This document shows, one piece after another, positions 1 through 9,217 of a DNA stretch of 64,000 bases. The DNA lies in NCBI RefSeq assembly GCF_002918555.1, contig NZ_PQMB01000001.1:868087-932086 (forward strand). The letters are read 5' to 3'. Under the pieces are notes generated by a model. The model was not told where the DNA came from and searched no databases. It worked only from the letters and a program-made list of their open reading frames with translations. The stretch comes from Citrobacter amalonaticus (GTDB lineage Bacteria > Pseudomonadota > Gammaproteobacteria > Enterobacterales > Enterobacteriaceae). Made by a program: the position numbers and the translations under genes. The stretch's first letter is position 1, and each line of letters begins with the position of its first letter.

Positions 1-223
1 TCGCGATAATTACGGTAACTACTGGGACGGCGGGCGCTGGCGCGACCGCGACTACTGGCACCATAACTATAAGTGGCGCAAAAATCGCTGGTGGCGTCAT
101 GACAACGGCTACCATCGTGGCTGGGATAAACGCAAAGCTTATGAACGCGGCTACCGAGAAGGCTGGAATGACCGTGACGACCATCGCGGTCGTGGGCGCG
201 GCGGTCACGGGCATCATCATTAA
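1..223 (+). CDS. ypeC: YpeC, DUF2502 family, 3' part only
   Basis: The reading frame is open from base 2 to a TAA at 221-223 and gives about 73 residues rich in Arg, His, Trp and Tyr, ending in Gly-His-His-His. The [20 protein letters not shown] stretch is what I remember from E. coli YpeC, a small secreted or periplasmic DUF2502 protein of unknown function. The signal peptide and start lie outside the window. K-12 also has ypeC next to mntH, which supports the assignment. The histidine-rich tail suggests metal binding, but this is inference only. Confidence 0.85.
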   Translation, partial: RDNYGNYWDGGRWRDRDYWHHNYKWRKNRWWRHDNGYHRGWDKRKAYERGYREGWNDRDDHRGRGRGGHGHHH

Positions 224-624
224 GAAAAGGAACCTGCGGTAACAGAGAATTTTTAACAATGGCAAAGGGTTCCGTTCACCGTATGTTCATTGTTTCTCTG
301 AAACCCTCATTCCCGTAACGGATAAGGGAGGCTCACCGTCTCCCTTGCCACCCAGGCTTCCGGCAGGAAAATCGTCACTTCGTGATCCATTCGCCTTATG
401 TCGTCTTCCTTCGGATCGCTTCAGTACGCTGACTTTCCGTTCAATCCGTTTCGCTTTAATAAAAAATACCTTTGCGGCTAATCAATCCTTAAGTGACCAG
501 CATTAGCCTGCAGGCTGCTTTTTTATGGTCAAATCCTGCGCTTTTTATTTTTCACTATTTGCCCTTGAGCAAAAATCTCCTGAACGTATCTTATCCTCAA
601 GAGAATTCACGTCAGGATTAACTT
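224..624. other. intergenic region ypeC to PTS operon (401 bp)
   Basis: No convincing gene. A perfect 7-bp stem with a 9-base loop lies at 324-346 without a T run. A compact GC stem at 505-516 followed by GCTTTTTT at 517-524 looks like a weak terminator or an attenuator before the PTS operon. The start of the PTS gene is preceded by AGGATTAACTT. I could not place the promoter with confidence. The length of the leader is unusual for such a small operon. Confidence 0.5.
499..524 (+). terminator. weak terminator-like hairpin upstream of the PTS gene
   Basis: The self-complementary core AGCCTGCAGGCT at 505-516 is followed by GC and six T residues. It could end ypeC transcription or act as an attenuator for the PTS operon. 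The stem is short, so the call is tentative. Confidence 0.35.
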
Positions 625-2184
625 ATGAATGCTAATTTTAAGAATGAAATTCAGACATTCGGTCGATCGCTATTATTGCCGATCGCCGTACTGGCGCCTG
701 TGGGGATGGTCATGGGAATTAGCGCTGCGTTAGGGCAGAGCTATATGATTGATAAACTCCCCTTTCTGGGCAATGAAATTTTCAGAGCGATTCTCTCTTC
801 TCTGGGATTAATCAGCAGCGTCGTTTTTAATAATATTCCTTTACTGTTCGCGATGGGTGTCGCCTATGGCATGTCTAAAAAAGAAAAAGGGATTGCTGTA
901 TTTGCGTCCGTCGTGGCTTACCTGACTCTGCTTATCGCCATGCATGTGCATCTTAAGCTGGCGGGTACGCTGGCGAAAGAGGATATGGCTTTCGTCGGAC
1001 AGGGGATGGTATTAGGTATTCAGACGCTGAAAATCGAAGCGCTGGGCGGCATTATTGCCGGGCTGCTGGCAGCTAAAATAACCGACCGTTTTTACCGGCT
1101 GCAATTACCTCTCGCTTTCGCCTTTTTCAGCGGTAAAAAATCCGTCGCGATCTTAGCCATCGCTTTTTCCATTCCCGTCGGCTTGATCATTCCTTTTATC
1201 TGGGATCTGTTTACCGCAGGTATGCGCGCCATATCAACAATAATGATGGCGCCCAACATTGGTGCAGGTATCTATATGACGCTCAATCGCCTGCTGATCC
1301 CGTTTGGCCTGCACCACGTCCTCAGTTCCACCGTGCGTTTCACCGCGGCAGGCGGTACGTACCTGATTGACGGGCAGACCTATGTCGGTATTTTGCCCGC
1401 TATCAATAAAATCCTGTTTGAGCTTGGTCCCACCCATCCGGCCTGGAAAGAGTATATGCCGACGCTCACCAGCTATCTTGCCTCATCACAAATGCTTACG
1501 ACGCTGTTCCGCGTTCCGGCGATTGGTCTGGCGATGTACCACATGGCCTATTTCAAGAATAAGAAATTTGCTAAAGGAATGATCCTGACCGTGGTGCTGA
1601 CCGCCATGCTGGGGAATATTACCGAACCGCTGGAGTTCTCCTTCCTGTTTATCGCGCCAAAACTCTTTATTGTCTATGCGGTACTCTGTGGCTTACTGAC
1701 CATTCCACTGCAATTACTGGAAGTCTCCATCGGCTATATTCGCGGCACCATTTTTGATTTTGGTATTTTCGGTTTGATGTATGAACACACCCAATGGATT
1801 AATTTAATTATCCTCGGCGTGATTAACTTTGTTGTCTTCTATTTCGTCTTCCGCTTCGCGATCGGTAAATTTGATATTAAGACCCCAGGCCGCGAGAGTG
1901 AAATCGCTGACAGCACCTTACTGAACAATAAAGAGTACGACAAAGTCGCCGAACTGGTGATTCAGGGGCTGGGCGGGACAGACAATATCAAGCGTGTTGA
2001 AAACTGCGTGTCACGGTTACGTATTGATTTGAAAGATCAGAAAAAAATGGACATGGCCATTCTTAAAGAATCTGGCTCGCTGGGAACCTTTATCCCCTCC
2101 AGCAACCATGTTCATGTGGTATTCGGCCCACACGTAGAATTTGTCCGTAACGCGGTAGACGACCGCCTCGTCGGTGCGAAATAA
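625..2184 (+). CDS. PTS sugar permease, EIIBC of the glucose/GlcNAc family
   Basis: Membrane permease that imports and phosphorylates a sugar. The 519 residues hold an EIIC domain (about 1-400, many hydrophobic segments) and a C-terminal EIIB domain (about 435-519) with the phosphoacceptor motif NCVSRLR, Cys461. No EIIA domain is fused or encoded nearby, as in MalX, MurP and TreB, which take phosphate from EIIA-Glc; crr lies 23 kb away in this window. The ATG at 625 follows AGGATTAACTT. The next gene starts 16 bases after the stop with its own ribosome site, so the two are probably cotranscribed. The sugar cannot be read from the sequence. Family and domain order are secure; the substrate is unknown. 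Confidence 0.85.
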   Translation: MNANFKNEIQTFGRSLLLPIAVLAPVGMVMGISAALGQSYMIDKLPFLGNEIFRAILSSLGLISSVVFNNIPLLFAMGVAYGMSKKEKGIAVFASVVAYLTLLIAMHVHLKLAGTLAKEDMAFVGQGMVLGIQTLKIEALGGIIAGLLAAKITDRFYRLQLPLAFAFFSGKKSVAILAIAFSIPVGLIIPFIWDLFTAGMRAISTIMMAPNIGAGIYMTLNRLLIPFGLHHVLSSTVRFTAAGGTYLIDGQTYVGILPAINKILFELGPTHPAWKEYMPTLTSYLASSQMLTTLFRVPAIGLAMYHMAYFKNKKFAKGMILTVVLTAMLGNITEPLEFSFLFIAPKLFIVYAVLCGLLTIPLQLLEVSIGYIRGTIFDFGIFGLMYEHTQWINLIILGVINFVVFYFVFRFAIGKFDIKTPGRESEIADSTLLNNKEYDKVAELVIQGLGGTDNIKRVENCVSRLRIDLKDQKKMDMAILKESGSLGTFIPSSNHVHVVFGPHVEFVRNAVDDRLVGAK

Positions 2185-2200
2185 ATTCAAGGAGATAGTA

Positions 2201-3553
2201 ATGCGTGCACTGTATGATTCAAAAAGCAAAACGATCGACGATCGAGGAATGAAATCTCTGCTCGCGCAGCCAGCGCGGGTGCAGTCATGGCTCGATGTTG
2301 AAGCCGCCCTGGCTCAGGCACAGGCCGGACACGGCATGATCCCCGCCAGCGCCGCAGTCAATATTACCGCTAACTGCCACGTGGATAAGATTGACCTGAC
2401 GGAAATGGAACGCCTGCTGCGCGAGATTGGTCACGGCTTCGTTCCGGTCATCAAAGTGCTGGTCAAAGCCTGTGACAGTGAAAGCGGAAAATATGTGCAT
2501 TACGGCGTCACCACGCAGAATATTCAGCAAACCGCACAGCTTTATCTGGCAAAGCAGTTCGATACCATCATGCAGGGTTTTGTAGACGATATTCTGCGTA
2601 ACCTGGCAAAGATGGCATCTGACCATAAAGCAACGATTATGGCCGGACGTACCCACGGTAAGCACGCGCTACCCATCACCTGGGGCTATAAAGCCGCCGT
2701 GTGGATTGATGAGTTACTGAGCGCCCGGCAGCGCATGCGGGAAGCGGAAAAACGCGTCTTTACCGTGATGATGGGGGGAGCCGTGGGCGCCTTCCACGCG
2801 ACCGGTGAAACCGGCCGCCGGGTTCAGGATAGCGTTGCCCAAAAGCTGGGAATGCATTCAATGGCGATTCCCTCCCGCAACTCGCGCATTTACCGCACTG
2901 AATACATCAGTAATTTGTGCCTGCTGGCGACGACGTTACACAAAATCGCCGAAGAGGTTTATCAGACCTCAAGCGAAGAGTTTGCCGAAGTTTCAGAAGC
3001 CTTCACTAAAGGCACCGTTGGCAGCAGCACCATGCCGCAAAAAGTGAATCCTAAACTGGCGAAGGGGATCATCGCCAACGCGCAGAAATTGTACTCAGTA
3101 ATGACCTCCTGCCTGTATGTCAGCCCACGTCCCTTCGAAGCAGACAGCTCCGCTTACTTTATCTTTGACGGTAATATTCAGGAGAGCATGGAGTTAATGG
3201 CTGAGATTGTGATGCGAGCCGAAGAGTTGACGCGAACGCTGGTCATCAATCCAGGGCGTATGCGCCAGAATGTGCAGTTAACGCATGGTCTTATTAATAG
3301 CGAAAAAATCATGATGCAGCTGGTGGAAAGGCTGGGCAAAGATGCCGCACATGAACGCGTCTACCAACTGGCAATGCGCAGCACGCATGAAGGCATCCCC
3401 TACGCTGATGTGCTGCGTGATGACCCTCTTATTCGCCAGCACTTTAGCGATTCAGAAATTAATACGCTGCTGGATCCTGCTCACTACATCGGCCTTTGCG
3501 CAGAAATCGCCGAGGAAACGGCCGCTCGCGTATGGGAGAAAGACAATGGCTGA
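2201..3553 (+). CDS. aspartase/fumarase-superfamily lyase (PurB/CMLE-like)
   Basis: A 450-residue cytoplasmic lyase of the superfamily containing adenylosuccinate lyase, argininosuccinate lyase and carboxymuconate cycloisomerase. Members catalyse beta-elimination, usually releasing fumarate. Three conserved blocks are visible: TTQNIQQ near residue 104, GRTHG near 149-153, and the mobile signature loop GSSTMPQKVNP near 274-284 with the catalytic serine. The ATG at 2201 sits behind AAGGAGATAGTA; an upstream in-frame GTG at 2174 would overlap the permease gene and is less likely. It is clearly not the housekeeping purB, which lies elsewhere and has different neighbours. Its place between a PTS permease and a NagA-like hydrolase implies that the imported compound carries a succinyl- or aspartyl-like group. 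That is inference. Confidence 0.8.
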   Translation: MRALYDSKSKTIDDRGMKSLLAQPARVQSWLDVEAALAQAQAGHGMIPASAAVNITANCHVDKIDLTEMERLLREIGHGFVPVIKVLVKACDSESGKYVHYGVTTQNIQQTAQLYLAKQFDTIMQGFVDDILRNLAKMASDHKATIMAGRTHGKHALPITWGYKAAVWIDELLSARQRMREAEKRVFTVMMGGAVGAFHATGETGRRVQDSVAQKLGMHSMAIPSRNSRIYRTEYISNLCLLATTLHKIAEEVYQTSSEEFAEVSEAFTKGTVGSSTMPQKVNPKLAKGIIANAQKLYSVMTSCLYVSPRPFEADSSAYFIFDGNIQESMELMAEIVMRAEELTRTLVINPGRMRQNVQLTHGLINSEKIMMQLVERLGKDAAHERVYQLAMRSTHEGIPYADVLRDDPLIRQHFSDSEINTLLDPAHYIGLCAEIAEETAARVWEKDNG

Positions 3554-4757
3554 TCCCCTGCTTTCTCTGGCAAGTGAACGCATTGTCACCCCGAATGGAA
3601 TCGAAAGCGGCTATCTGCATATTGAAAGCGGACGTATTTCTGGCCTCGACAGTACACCGCGAGGGAAAATCGTCGATTATCGCCATGCCATGCTGATGCC
3701 CGGTTTTGTGGATATTCACGTTCACGGCTGGGGGAGAGGGTCGTTTGCCTGGAGAGGTGAACGCCGTTCTTTGCAGGCGATGAGCCGGGATCTGGTTAAC
3801 GCTGGGGTTACCGCGTGGCTTGCAACATCAGCTACCCAGCCGGAAACGTTCTTGCTGGAGAGTCTTTCCACCGCCGCGGACTGGATTGCAGACGCAAAAG
3901 CGGAAGATGGTGCCGAAGCGGTGGGTATTCATATGGAAGGCCCCTTTATTAACCCTGCATACAGCGGAATGCAGAGCAAGGACGCGATTCAACCACCCGG
4001 TATCGAAGGGTTCAAACGCTATCAGCACGCCGCAAGGGGAAATATCCGTCTGATGACGCTCGCACCCGAACTGCCGGGCGCCCTGGCGCTAATCCGCTAT
4101 TTACGCCAGTCAGGCGTCACCGTGTCAGCCGGTCATACCGACGCCACCTTTGATGAAACCACCCTCGCCATTGAAGCCGGTTTAACCCACTTTACCCATG
4201 CCTTTAGCGCCATGCGCGGGCTGCATCACCGGGAGCCTGGCGTGGTGGGGGCGCTGATGTACCATCAGAATACGTATGCCGAGGTGGCAAAGCAGAGCGG
4301 GATTACGTTGCGACCAGAAGTGTTCGACATTCTCTATCGGTTGAAAAAAGATCGTCGGTTGGTCATGGTCAGCGATTGTCTGGGATATGTGGATTTTCCC
4401 GAAGGATCTGAATTCCACCATTACCTGCGCCAGGAGACGTTTCGCATTCACAATCATTGTCTTGAAATCACCGACCACAGCGGAAAGACCCGAACGGTTT
4501 CACCCACGGAGTGGTCCGAAGTGTGCAAACTGGAGATGAGTTTTCTGGACTCCGTGAAAAATGTGGTCGACAGGCTGGAAAAAGGCTGGGTTTCAGCCGC
4601 GCAGATTGCCTGCCTTAATCCGGCAATCCTGGCGGGTGTTGACGCGAGAAAAGGCAGCCTGACGTCAGGAAAAGATGCCGATATTCTCGTGTTGGGTGCA
4701 GAATTAAACCTGGAAGCCGTCTGGTGTCGCGGCGTTTCGCAACCTCTGGCTAAATAA
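3546..4757 (+). CDS. NagA-like amidohydrolase (sugar-phosphate deacetylase family)
   Basis: A 403-residue metal-dependent amidohydrolase of the N-acetylglucosamine-6-phosphate deacetylase family. Seen in order: HVH (His58, His60), HMEGPF with Glu131, AGHTDA with His197, THFTHAF with His218, REPG near 229, and VSDC with Asp277. These match the metal and catalytic positions of NagA. Two differences stand out: the N-terminal HxH pair is kept, and the ADGLHV block of NagA is replaced by QSGITL, so the usual substrate-contacting histidine is missing. The ATG lies inside the end of the lyase gene (ATGGCTGA, 8-base overlap), indicating translational coupling. It probably acts on the PTS product or the lyase product. 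The exact reaction is unknown. Confidence 0.8.
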   Translation: MADPLLSLASERIVTPNGIESGYLHIESGRISGLDSTPRGKIVDYRHAMLMPGFVDIHVHGWGRGSFAWRGERRSLQAMSRDLVNAGVTAWLATSATQPETFLLESLSTAADWIADAKAEDGAEAVGIHMEGPFINPAYSGMQSKDAIQPPGIEGFKRYQHAARGNIRLMTLAPELPGALALIRYLRQSGVTVSAGHTDATFDETTLAIEAGLTHFTHAFSAMRGLHHREPGVVGALMYHQNTYAEVAKQSGITLRPEVFDILYRLKKDRRLVMVSDCLGYVDFPEGSEFHHYLRQETFRIHNHCLEITDHSGKTRTVSPTEWSEVCKLEMSFLDSVKNVVDRLEKGWVSAAQIACLNPAILAGVDARKGSLTSGKDADILVLGAELNLEAVWCRGVSQPLAK

Positions 4758-6297
4758 AAATATCACTGTAATGCGTATCAAGAAAAATTTTTAACGCCTC
4801 CTGGCTCATTCCCTGAACCTGCTGAATAAAGTCCTCAGCAGGTATTTTTGCGCGCGCGGAGGGAAGTCCATTTTCGCGTAATAACAGGAGATCGTCCTGC
4901 GTGAGCCAGAAATTCACTTTGACATAATCCAGCCCGGCGTACCGGAGATGACTCGATATCTTGTTTGTAAAGGTAATCAGCAGGTCGAATTCGAGCTGCT
5001 GAAGCCGCGCAATCTCATTGATGTTGATGCAGGCGGGGATTTCAATATGGAAGCGGGAGAAAAGCATCTCTTTAAAATAGCCGACCTTACTCTCTGACGA
5101 GTTCGTCACAATAATGACCCGCTTCTTCTTATCGCCAACAACCCGATTTTTGAGCGCATACTTTTTGATAATCAGCACCAGGGTTGCCAGGTGAATAGCA
5201 GAAAAGGTCGTTTGCCAGTGATGTTCAATCTCCTTCACCGCATACTGGACATGATCCCATAGCTCAGGATAGCGTCGCTGGACATCATGGAGCTTTTTAT
5301 CATCGAACCAGAGATGAAATTTATTCTGGATGATGGCGGCATAGATAAAATTATAAATCTCCGCAAACCAGGCGTGCTGATTGTGAATGGTGTTCTCCAG
5401 ACATCCGGCTAAAGCATGACAGGTGCGCTTAACGTAAGAGACCAGCCGGGCGTCGTATAATGTGAAGGGGCGATGAGTAAACGTCAGTGAAGCAATCAGC
5501 AGATCCAGACAGATATTTTCATCCGCATCAGGCAATACGGCATAAGGAAAGGTCGTCAAAAACTCAGCCGCCGAACTCTCCGTAATTCTGTGTCCCCTGC
5601 GGATACGGTGCAGGGCAAGGCTAAGATAGACCAGTAAGTATTTTCTGCCGTTATATCCCAGGGCAATGACCGGACTGATTTTCTCTTCGTAATAATCTGC
5701 CGCCTGGTTTATCTGTGCAGCACACTCATGAAGAAACTGTTCGGCAATCGAACGGCCTGTCGGCTCATTGGCCTGGTGGGCGATAAGTCGGTGATCCTCA
5801 CCAATTTCAACCGTTTTTAATATCGTCATGCACGCCGCCAGCCGCAGCTGGAACTCATCCCCCGCAAGCCGGGAGCCCTTACGCGGGATACTTTGCACAA
5901 TCAGATCGCGTTCCTGCACCAGGCTCATCATGACGGGATTATCATTTTTTACCGTTCCCGCACTGACATAAAATTTTTTGTAATAATCATTTTTATTCAC
6001 GACATCGTGCAAACAGAGCGCCACAAAGAGATCCTTCACCCTCTCTTCTGCCGTAGTGATATAGCGATTAAACTGGACGCGCGCTAAAAACTGTCGGTAT
6101 TCACTGTAGCCAATCCGGGTGGTAATAAACTGATTATCCTGATGTAGCTGTACATTTTCTGGCAGAAGTTCATTGAGCTCTTTCATTGTCCGTTTTAGCG
6201 TGGAGAGCGTTTTACCGAAACGCTGAACGGCCTCTTCAACGGGGAGCGGACTGTTGTCCTGGAGATATTTCAGGAAAGAGAGATCAAAGTGATTCAT
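4750..6297 (-). CDS. PRD-type transcriptional regulator (LicR/MtlR-like)
   Basis: A 515-residue regulator with an N-terminal winged-helix region (about 1-60), a second helix-turn-helix followed by RKGSRLAGDE (about 90-145), two PTS-regulation-like domains (roughly 160-390) and a Rossmann-like EIIB-type segment near 400-480 beginning VIIVTNSSES. The EIIB-like loop has no cysteine at the usual phosphorylation site. No C-terminal EIIA domain is present. I chose ATG 6297 over a GTG at 6327 because it has GGCAGGCG upstream. Its stop overlaps the deacetylase stop by 8 bases, convergently. Its placement makes it the likely regulator of the PTS-lyase-deacetylase operon, responding to PTS phosphorylation. 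Confidence 0.75.
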   Translation of the reverse strand: MNHFDLSFLKYLQDNSPLPVEEAVQRFGKTLSTLKRTMKELNELLPENVQLHQDNQFITTRIGYSEYRQFLARVQFNRYITTAEERVKDLFVALCLHDVVNKNDYYKKFYVSAGTVKNDNPVMMSLVQERDLIVQSIPRKGSRLAGDEFQLRLAACMTILKTVEIGEDHRLIAHQANEPTGRSIAEQFLHECAAQINQAADYYEEKISPVIALGYNGRKYLLVYLSLALHRIRRGHRITESSAAEFLTTFPYAVLPDADENICLDLLIASLTFTHRPFTLYDARLVSYVKRTCHALAGCLENTIHNQHAWFAEIYNFIYAAIIQNKFHLWFDDKKLHDVQRRYPELWDHVQYAVKEIEHHWQTTFSAIHLATLVLIIKKYALKNRVVGDKKKRVIIVTNSSESKVGYFKEMLFSRFHIEIPACININEIARLQQLEFDLLITFTNKISSHLRYAGLDYVKVNFWLTQDDLLLLRENGLPSARAKIPAEDFIQQVQGMSQEALKIFLDTHYSDIFI

Positions 6298-6380
6298 GAA
6301 CGCCTGCCAGTTAATTATGCAGGGCACATAATAGAGGAAAAGCTCAAATAAAACCGTGACCCTTCGCGAGTCACGGTTGA

Positions 6381-7654
<1,274 letters not shown>

Positions 7655-7664
7655 ATGCTATGCC

Positions 7665-7684
7665 TAATGAGAATAGTTATCAAG
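7665..7684. promoter_or_regulatory. Fur-like site and -35 region of mntH
   Basis: TAATGAGAATAGTTATCA resembles the Fur box and overlaps the TTGATA hexamer read on the minus strand, which is spaced 17 bases from TAGCAT. This fits the known iron repression of mntH. The match to the Fur consensus is partial. Confidence 0.6.
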
Positions 7685-7832
7685 TGCGTTTAAAGGGGTA
7701 ATAGTGATTGCTCTGATAGAGCAGAACTCTGGTTCGATGAGAAATTCAGGAATACGCTTGAGTTGTTTAATAATTGTAATAATGTTAGCACAATAACATA
7801 ACTTTTCACTTCAGCTCCTAACATAACAGAAG

Positions 7833-7848
7833 TGTATTACAGATCACT
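7833..7848. promoter_or_regulatory. candidate CRP site of nupC
   Basis: TGTAT-N6-TCACT is a partial match to TGTGA-N6-TCACA and lies upstream of a TATAGT hexamer at 7877-7882. nupC of E. coli is known to be controlled by CRP and CytR. The rest of the 343-base mntH-nupC gap (7620-7962) holds only the regulatory sites listed. Confidence 0.45.
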
Positions 7849-7962
7849 ATTTTTGAATCTCGTCACAGGACCTGATTATAGTGTGTGTTTGATCTCGTTT
7901 TCTTTGCTGCTGTTACATAGAATGTGCACGAAAACTAAACCTGCCTCATATTTGGAGCAAAT

Positions 7963-9165
7963 ATGGACCGCGTCCTTCATTTTGTCCTGGCACTTGCCGT
8001 TGTTGCGATTCTCGCATTGCTGGTAAGCAGTGACCGTAAAAAAATTCGCATTCGTTATGTTATTCAACTGCTTGTTATTGAAGTGTTACTGGCGTGGTTC
8101 TTCCTGAACTCTGACGTCGGTCTGGGCTTCGTGAGAGGCTTTTCCGAAATGTTTGAAAAACTGCTCGGATTCGCCAACGAAGGGACAGACTTCGTCTTCG
8201 GCAGCATGAATGATAAAGGTCTGGCTTTCTTCTTCCTGAAGGTTCTGTGCCCTATCGTCTTTATTTCTGCCCTGATCGGTATTCTTCAGCATATCCGCGT
8301 TCTGCCGGTTATCATCCGTGCAATTGGCTTCCTGTTGTCCAAAGTCAACGGGATGGGCAAGCTGGAATCCTTTAACGCCGTCAGCTCCCTGATCCTGGGT
8401 CAGTCTGAGAACTTTATCGCCTATAAAGATATTCTTGGCAAAATGTCCCGCAACCGCATGTACACCATGGCGGCAACGGCAATGTCCACCGTATCCATGT
8501 CTATCGTGGGTGCGTATATGACGATGCTGGAGCCGAAATACGTTGTTGCGGCGCTGGTTCTGAACATGTTCAGCACCTTTATTGTTCTGTCGATTATCAA
8601 CCCGTACCGCGTTGACGCCAGCGAAGAAAATATCCAGATGTCCAACCTGCACGAAGGACAGAGCTTCTTCGAAATGCTGGGCGAATACATTCTGGCAGGC
8701 TTTAAAGTCGCGATTATCGTTGCGGCGATGCTGATCGGCTTCATCGCGTTGATCGCAGCGCTGAATGCGCTGTTCGCGACCGTTACCGGCTGGTTCGGTT
8801 ACAGCATCTCCTTCCAGGGCATTCTGGGCTACATCTTCTATCCAGTCGCATGGGTGATGGGCGTCCCTTCCGGTGAAGCGCTGCAGGTGGGCAGTATCAT
8901 GGCAACCAAACTCGTTTCTAACGAATTCGTTGCTATGATGGATCTGCAGAAAATTGCGTCCACGCTCTCTCCACGCGCAGAAGGCATCATCTCTGTCTTC
9001 CTGGTTTCCTTCGCTAACTTCTCCTCTATCGGGATTATCGCTGGCGCGATTAAAGGCCTGAACGAAGAGCAAGGTAACGTGGTTTCCCGCTTCGGCCTGA
9101 AGCTGGTGTACGGCTCTACGCTGGTGAGCGTACTGTCTGCGTCTATCGCCGCGCTGGTTCTGTAA
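7963..9165 (+). CDS. nupC: Nucleoside permease NupC
   Basis: Proton-driven concentrative nucleoside transporter of the inner membrane, 400 residues as in E. coli, with near-identical sequence as far as I remember. The conserved CNT motifs are visible: GQSENF near residue 147 and NEFVAMMDL near 322. The start at 7963 follows TTGGAGCAAAT. A strong terminator follows the stop. Monocistronic and divergent from mntH. Confidence 0.97.
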   Translation: MDRVLHFVLALAVVAILALLVSSDRKKIRIRYVIQLLVIEVLLAWFFLNSDVGLGFVRGFSEMFEKLLGFANEGTDFVFGSMNDKGLAFFFLKVLCPIVFISALIGILQHIRVLPVIIRAIGFLLSKVNGMGKLESFNAVSSLILGQSENFIAYKDILGKMSRNRMYTMAATAMSTVSMSIVGAYMTMLEPKYVVAALVLNMFSTFIVLSIINPYRVDASEENIQMSNLHEGQSFFEMLGEYILAGFKVAIIVAAMLIGFIALIAALNALFATVTGWFGYSISFQGILGYIFYPVAWVMGVPSGEALQVGSIMATKLVSNEFVAMMDLQKIASTLSPRAEGIISVFLVSFANFSSIGIIAGAIKGLNEEQGNVVSRFGLKLVYGSTLVSVLSASIAALVL

Positions 9166-9185
9166 GAGAACGCGGTCGAGTAAAA

Positions 9186-9210
9186 ACCGGGGAAACTCCC
9201 CGGTTTTTTT
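9186..9210 (+). terminator. Rho-independent terminator of nupC
   Basis: AACCGGGG-AAA-CTCCCCGGTT type stem followed by seven T residues, 20 bases after the nupC stop. Confidence 0.9.
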
Positions 9211-9217
9211 ATGCCTG

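Noticed and set aside
2174-2200. GTG start nine codons upstream for the lyase
   Set aside because: It overlaps the permease gene, and ATG 2201 has a well-placed AAGGAG.
8086-9072. 328-codon open frame antisense to nupC
   Set aside because: It is the shadow of the strongly biased nupC codons; the predicted protein is low-complexity and has no start signal.
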